A stretch of DNA of 64,000 nucleotides, from contig CM025850.1 of NCBI GenBank assembly GCA_003952965.2, positions 4,223,083-4,287,082 of the forward strand. Direction: 5' to 3'. The DNA is from Morella rubra. Its lineage: Eukaryota; Streptophyta; Magnoliopsida; Fagales; Myricaceae. Position numbers and translations under genes: made by a program. Under the pieces are notes generated by a model. The model ran no database searches. It had not been told where the DNA came from and worked only from the letters and a program-made list of their open reading frames with translations. Every line of letters begins with the position of its first letter. Position 1 is the stretch's first letter. This document shows positions 59,501 to 64,000 of the stretch, one piece after another.

Positions 59501-61670
59501 AGCCCCCACTGTGCAGTTGATGTTCAGCTCGCATCAGTCAAAATCAACGGCAGAGAAGCTTAGGGGACATATCTTAGAAGCATTTGAGACTGTTCTTGGC
59601 TCCCCGGTGACAATTGAAATAAGATGTGAATCTAAGCAAGATTCAGGATCAGGTGTGCATGTACCTCCTATGTTGCCAGCCTCTAAGGACAATTCATTTC
59701 AAGCTAAGCTCTTACAGTCGGACAATCTGGAAATGGGAAGGAGTGAAATAGTAGAAGTAGCAGTTTCTCCCAGGGAACCCAAGGGTAATGAGCACATTGA
59801 TAATTCAGCAGTATCTGATAAAAGAGGTTTGGGAGGTTCATGGGTGGGAGAAGCATCAGCTTCTTCTAAGAGATCAAGCCTAGCTTCACTCCCAGAAAGA
59901 AGAAAACTTGGGGAACGAAGTCAGAGCCAGAGCCTTGTTAGAAGCAAGGTGTCACTTGCCCATGTAATTCAGCAGGCTGAAGGATGTACTCAACGAAATG
60001 CATGGTCAAAACGCAAAGCCGTTTCTATAGCTGAAAAGCTTGAACAAGAGAATTTGTATGTAATTCGATTCCATTGTTCTTCTCGAGATTGGTTTCTTTT
60101 CTATTCTCATTTTGCCCTAAATAGCATCCATATTTCTTATCTTGTCTATTATAGAGTAGAAGATGCAGACAAGTAATTTTGACTTGTGGGTCGAGTAGAT
60201 AGAAAATGTTTGAAGAAAAGAGATGTCTACTTTACTTCAATGAAGTGATTTGAAAATTCATTCTCGTGAAATATATACTTGCTAGATTCATATTTCAAAT
60301 AAGATGAACTGATAACTGTTTATCTTGCAACTGCTTACTTTTTGGAATGTAACAATGGAACACAAAATAGATGTACTCCTCATCATGAATAAAAGTGCAG
60401 ACGTATAAGTCTGAACATATACATATTCTTCTTTAATTATGTGACTGCTCAATTTTTAGTGAAGTGCCCTGTCTGAAGGGAGACAACAGAAGAATCTTTT
60501 CTTCTATGTTATTTTTCTCCGGCCAAAGTGTAACTGTTTGGTGTAAAAGTTGGTATTGAGAACATTTTGCGTGCTTACAAACATTTCCGGTCTCAACTTG
60601 AATTGATTCTAAAAATTTCTAATTTACAGGAGACTGGAGCCTAGATCCAGAAGCCTACTTTGCTGGAAAGCAACTAGAGTAACTCGTCGAAAGGTAATGC
60701 CTTAATGAATTCATGAAGAATTGAATAATGAACGTTTTTTTACCTCTAGACTCTTTTCTGAGGAAGTAAGATATTTTAGCATGTAATCAATTACCTAATG
60801 CTCATCTTACTTCAAGTTCAATCTCTACATGGAGCATATTCTTGTTTAAATTTCTGATTGAGAGCACAGAATCAGAGAAATGGGATAGACTGAAGAAGCA
60901 AAGAACTAGGGTAGATCGATCAATGGGAATTTGGGTATATATAGCATGGTGGTTGTGCATAATCTTATAAATGTTCATGTTCTGGGGACGTATAACCATC
61001 AGCTGAGCTAGGTGAATTATCTAAAGCCAACCTGATCACTATTTTGTAAGCATCCCTGTCATCAATTTCAGACGCCTAGACTCATAAATGAGCTTGAGTG
61101 GAGACAAACTATTGCATTAGCCAGCACTTTGGCAATCTGTCCCATCAGCCTATCATAAAACTTCAACCAACTCCAACTGCCTTCTGTGAATAACATGCCT
61201 ATGCTCATCACTTTATTGTCATTCTAATTCAAATTGTATTAAACTTTTCAGGTATCATGTTCTTTCCATTTTATGCTTCATGCTTTTTTCAAGGCCATGC
61301 CAGATAGCTTTGTCTGAGTACATAAGAAATAGAACTCAATAGTAATGCAAAAGAATGTTCGTGCACATTCGGTTTTTCCTGTAATTGGTTGGATCTATTG
61401 CTAGTCATCTACAAGATTTCTCCAAGTTTAAATGATAAATTGTTAAGTTGATTCAACCATGCAGTAATGCTAATAGTGTCTTTTTTTCTTTCCTTGCGTC
61501 CATTTCTGGTCACACTATGATTTCTGGTTAATTGATTAGTTATTGAGGGTGTTGCTTATGAGTGTTGGCATCTGCAGCTTTCACGTTTGAAAATTAGGAC
61601 GCGAAAACCACATTCGTTGCTGAAGCTTGTTTCTTGTGGAAAGTGCCTCTCAACTAAATCTCCAAGGTAA
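53576..61670 (+). CDS. STICHEL-like protein (DnaX-like AAA+ ATPase)
   Basis: Exons 53576-55651, 57342-57561, 57874-58425, 59503-60055, 60630-60693 and 61578-61670 join in phase to 1185 aa. The N-terminus MTRAVRDRILKDANGDISDH and the block LRNHIHLTNCIHLKNHMHK are signatures of the STICHEL-like 3/4 branch. A disordered, basic/acidic region follows to about 460. The DNA polymerase III gamma/tau-like module starts at YMPRTFRDLVGQ (463), with Walker A GPHGTGKT (498-505), zinc cysteines C517, C526, C529 and C532 (CX8CX2CX2C as in DnaX) and Walker B FIFDDCD (576-582). A coiled segment (SKEDMEKLRQALKTLSEAEK) lies near 767. The C-terminus ends LVSCGKCLSTKSPR. STICHEL controls trichome branching in Arabidopsis; the molecular role of the DnaX-like part is unsettled. 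The first coding intron carries a TRIM-like element. Confidence 0.95.
56715..56944 (-). mobile_element. TRIM-like element in intron 1 of the STICHEL-like gene
   Basis: Two short LTR-like repeats, 56715-56780 and 56868-56944, both begin tgttaa and share aaaactta-gtt-atag on the plus strand. The second is preceded by ttttgatacca (minus strand TGGTATCAAAA), a primer-binding site variant, at 56857-56867. The 87-base interior has no coding capacity. The flanks tccct (56710-56714) and cccct (56945-56949) match 4 of 5. The outer end of the second repeat is degraded (ttctaaaa where ttctaaca is expected), so its limits are uncertain. Confidence 0.6.
58973..58986. repeat. Poly(C) tract in intron 3 of the STICHEL-like gene
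   Basis: Fourteen consecutive C are followed by tcccctcctt. A T run of about 18 lies some 100 bases upstream. Confidence 0.9.
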
Positions 61671-64000
61671 TACAAGAAAAGTATTGGATGGCTTTGAAGG
61701 GTAGATGGTCCGACCTCATTTACATAGGGTTATTCCTGCTGTTTAGTAGGTCACTTCTATTTGTCGATCCTTTTTCATTGAATAAAAATATGATTCATAT
61801 CTGAAGAGAATATGTAGGGGAAAAAATTAGGATTGTGCAGCCGCTATTAATTATATAAATTTTTTTTTATGAGCAACCGTATATCGTGATAGGCTTTCTT
61901 CTGTTCAATGGATCACAGCTTGTATGATTGGTTGCAGTTTTGAGTCCTATTAATTCTAGAATCTTTTGTTTATCTACGATTAGCCTGTGCGAGGCATTTC
62001 CATTAGATATGCATTACAAGATGTGCTTTAATGACGGCTGCAGTTTCAAGTTGTCTATCTTGCTTGAAAATGGGTAGAGAAATTTAAGTAATATGTATTT
62101 TGGAATTGTGGGATTGTGGGATTTGAAATGTTAGATTTGAGTGTCTACCACATGAAGTGGGTGCACTCCCCTGTACATGTCATTAGGTGAAGTAGAAATG
62201 TAAATGTGTTGCATCACTCAACTGGAGAATGCAATGTCCATCATCCCCGGCTTGTTGCAAAGGTTTGAAAAATGATTCTTGTTTAAGTCTTGGACATGTC
62301 CCTGCTTATCACGAATCAATATGAGATGTTATTCTGTTTTATTGGATCTTATTGATTTTTAATTTTGTTCACATCCGACATCTAATGTATTTGTCAATCT
62401 TCCATAAAGGAGCAGAATGAAACTGAAACTGGGGTGTTTCACCTTCAGTTTTAGACTTTGAATAAATTGTCCCGAAGAGGTATTTTCTGTTCAAATAACA
62501 TTAGTTTTCTGAGCTCTCAACATGTCAGGGTCACTGATTGTTTCTCATTTAAGTGAGAACGTGGAATTCAGTCGCCTCATTTACTTGTCTTGTGTGAAAT
62601 TCCAGCCATACATTTGGGACTTTTTTTCTTCTATTTTATACAGATCCTGGACCACCAATCCTTCTACCAGCTGTATTTGAGACGTACCTTTGAATCCCGC
62701 ACCCAAATGGAAAATAATAACCTTCTGACATGATTCATGTGGAGATTTATAACGTCTCTTGACCAACTGTCGATTATACAAGTCTAAAGTCATAAGTCCT
62801 TTGGACGGGCAGTTCGGAATAGCCGAATAGGTTTATGTTTCTTAGGAAAAAGTGTGTAAAACGTAATTTTTAGGGCGTTGTGAAAGTTGGTACCATGTGG
62901 GTTTGGTAGAAGATTCTGGGAAAATTTTTCTTGGAACCTGAAAACGAAACTCGTTTAGATCTAGATTTTTGAAAAAAATTCTTGGTCTTTGAAAACTTCT
63001 TGTAAATCAGTTTTGTATTTTTTTGGACTGCAACAAGTTCTTTCAATCAGATTCCTCTATATGGGTTTTACAGTATTTCATATTGTCCGGATCTCATAGT
63101 TGGACTCATGTTTATCTCTGTTCAAATTTGACTATCTAATTCGGGCTGCAAATGGGGAAAGATCTAAGTCTGGTTCCTCCACCTCCAAAGTAACTGGGCT
63201 TCTGCTTTGAGTTTCTACTAAGAAAACCAAAAATTCTGTTCACAGCCTTTATTTTTTATTTGGATGAAATACATGTTTCAAAACTAAACACAGGTTAAGA
63301 AGCACCTAATTCCAAATGAGATCTTAGCTTGGCTTGGATCAGCTGGTCAACAGCAATATACGTTGTTTTATTCTTTTTTCTTTTTTTGGGGGCCAAATAC
63401 GTGCATTGTTTTTGGTTGGGTTGTAAAATTTCTTATTGTTCTTTTCAGTGGGTTGTCCATTAAAATTTCGTGTGCCGATCCAAACCATCTCGCCAACTGA
63501 TCACAAAATATTGCAAGTTAAAAGTGCTCTCAGATTGGACTGCAAAAAACTTAGGATACAAAGAATAGAAAGGCGGCAAAGAGAACTAAACTTTAGCCAC
63601 TCAGTTGTCCTGCTGAACTCCTACCTACCATAGCTAGTCAACAAAATGATATTATCACCTTGTTTGAGTGCATATTTAGTCAAAATCACAACCTTTTCTT
63701 TTCTGGTAATAATTTCTGTGGGTTCGAAATGTGACCAATCTTTGGGTATGTGTCAAATTAGGGAGTTTTGTCTTTAGCGAAAAGAATAATAATTTTAATG
63801 AAATTAATATTTTTCTGAACAAGATCTTCAGTATATACTTCACAGAATACTTCTTGCACCCAATGGACTGTTTGAAGCTCGGTCCTCGGAGCCAAGTCAT
63901 TAATAACAGGTCATAGGAAAACAGAACAAGAAACGAAGAATAGCATGTCTAGAAATCTGGGAATTTCTTTATATAACCTACGATTAACGTAGTTTTGCCT
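61671..64000. other. 3' flank of the STICHEL-like gene
   Basis: No gene was recognised. The 3' UTR follows the TAA at 61668-61670. A 65-codon frame at 63436-63633, preceded by a good acceptor-like ttttcag, encodes a basic peptide (CKKLRIQRIERRQREL) without a known domain. It could be a remnant or an alternative 3' exon but is not called. Confidence 0.5.

Noticed and set aside
59244..60176. 310-codon frame taken as one exon
   Set aside because: Only 59503-60055 matches the STICHEL family; the flanking parts are intron sequence that happens to stay open (for example the FISLLSFLLLLLHLFIFYFF run from a T-rich tract).
63436..63633. Open frame with a good 3' splice acceptor downstream of the STICHEL-like gene
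   Set aside because: The STICHEL-like protein already ends correctly at 61670, and the peptide (CKKLRIQRIERRQREL) shows no known domain. No donor with matching phase could be argued beyond a weak one at the end of exon 6.
1..64000. tRNA, rRNA, CRISPR arrays, bacterial operons, toxin genes
   Set aside because: No tRNA-like cloverleaf consensus, rRNA segment or regularly spaced repeat-spacer array was seen; gene structure is plant nuclear throughout. A structural RNA scan was not possible, so small RNAs could be missed.

Overview
This window is nuclear DNA of a flowering plant, most likely a woody eudicot (the clade is an inference). It has AT-rich intergenic DNA, many short GT-AG introns, plant-only gene families and several classes of plant retroelement. 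No RNA gene, CRISPR array or bacterial-type operon was seen.

Layout, left to right. 1-5573: a decayed ankyrin/PGG membrane-protein gene (four lesion sites in exons 2-5, one of them a pair of frameshifts) preceded by duplicated promoter segments and an orphan copy of its first exon. 5574-8746: AT-rich intergenic DNA with a hAT-type MITE. 8747-17567: a complete 16-exon HCF173-type gene (603 aa predicted), a chloroplast NAD(P)-binding/CIA30 protein of photosystem II biogenesis, with one GC-AG intron. 17568-20943: a tandem duplication interrupted by a 5'-truncated LINE. 20944-24961: an intact ankyrin/PGG gene (5 exons, 728 aa predicted), related to the pseudogene at the left edge but with a different, much longer first exon. 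25601-30541: a composite retrotransposon on the minus strand. Its intact copia polyprotein (1453 aa) and a single long terminal repeat of its own family sit exactly at the LTR/primer-binding-site junction of a small TRIM-like element. 32535-32995: a separate TRIM element. 33641-34024: a small unrecognised minus-strand gene. 35580-39933 (minus): a complete ERD2/KDEL-receptor gene (6 exons, 215 aa). 41506-44399 (plus): a complete UBTD-like ubiquitin domain-containing protein gene (4 exons, 114 aa), divergently arranged from ERD2. 44400-53575: about 9 kb of gene-poor, AT-rich DNA with MITE-like inserts and homopolymers, ending in the 5' UTR of the next gene. 53576-61670: a complete STICHEL-like gene (6 exons, 1185 aa; DnaX-like AAA+ ATPase) with a third TRIM-like element in its first coding intron. 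61671-64000: 3' flank with no recognised gene.

The host genes are unrelated housekeeping or developmental genes and do not form a pathway: chloroplast psbA translation (HCF173), ER retrieval (ERD2), ubiquitin handling (UBTD-like) and a DnaX-like protein of the trichome-branching family (STICHEL-like). The ankyrin/PGG pair is a local duplicate in which one copy has died. The most unusual object is the TRIM/copia composite. Its structure is what a single crossover between a one-LTR copia circle and a resident TRIM would give, through the LTR-end/PBS sequence that both elements share.

Exon coordinates were derived by eye from reading frame, splice-site dinucleotides, phase and remembered protein families. 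No alignment or transcript evidence was available.
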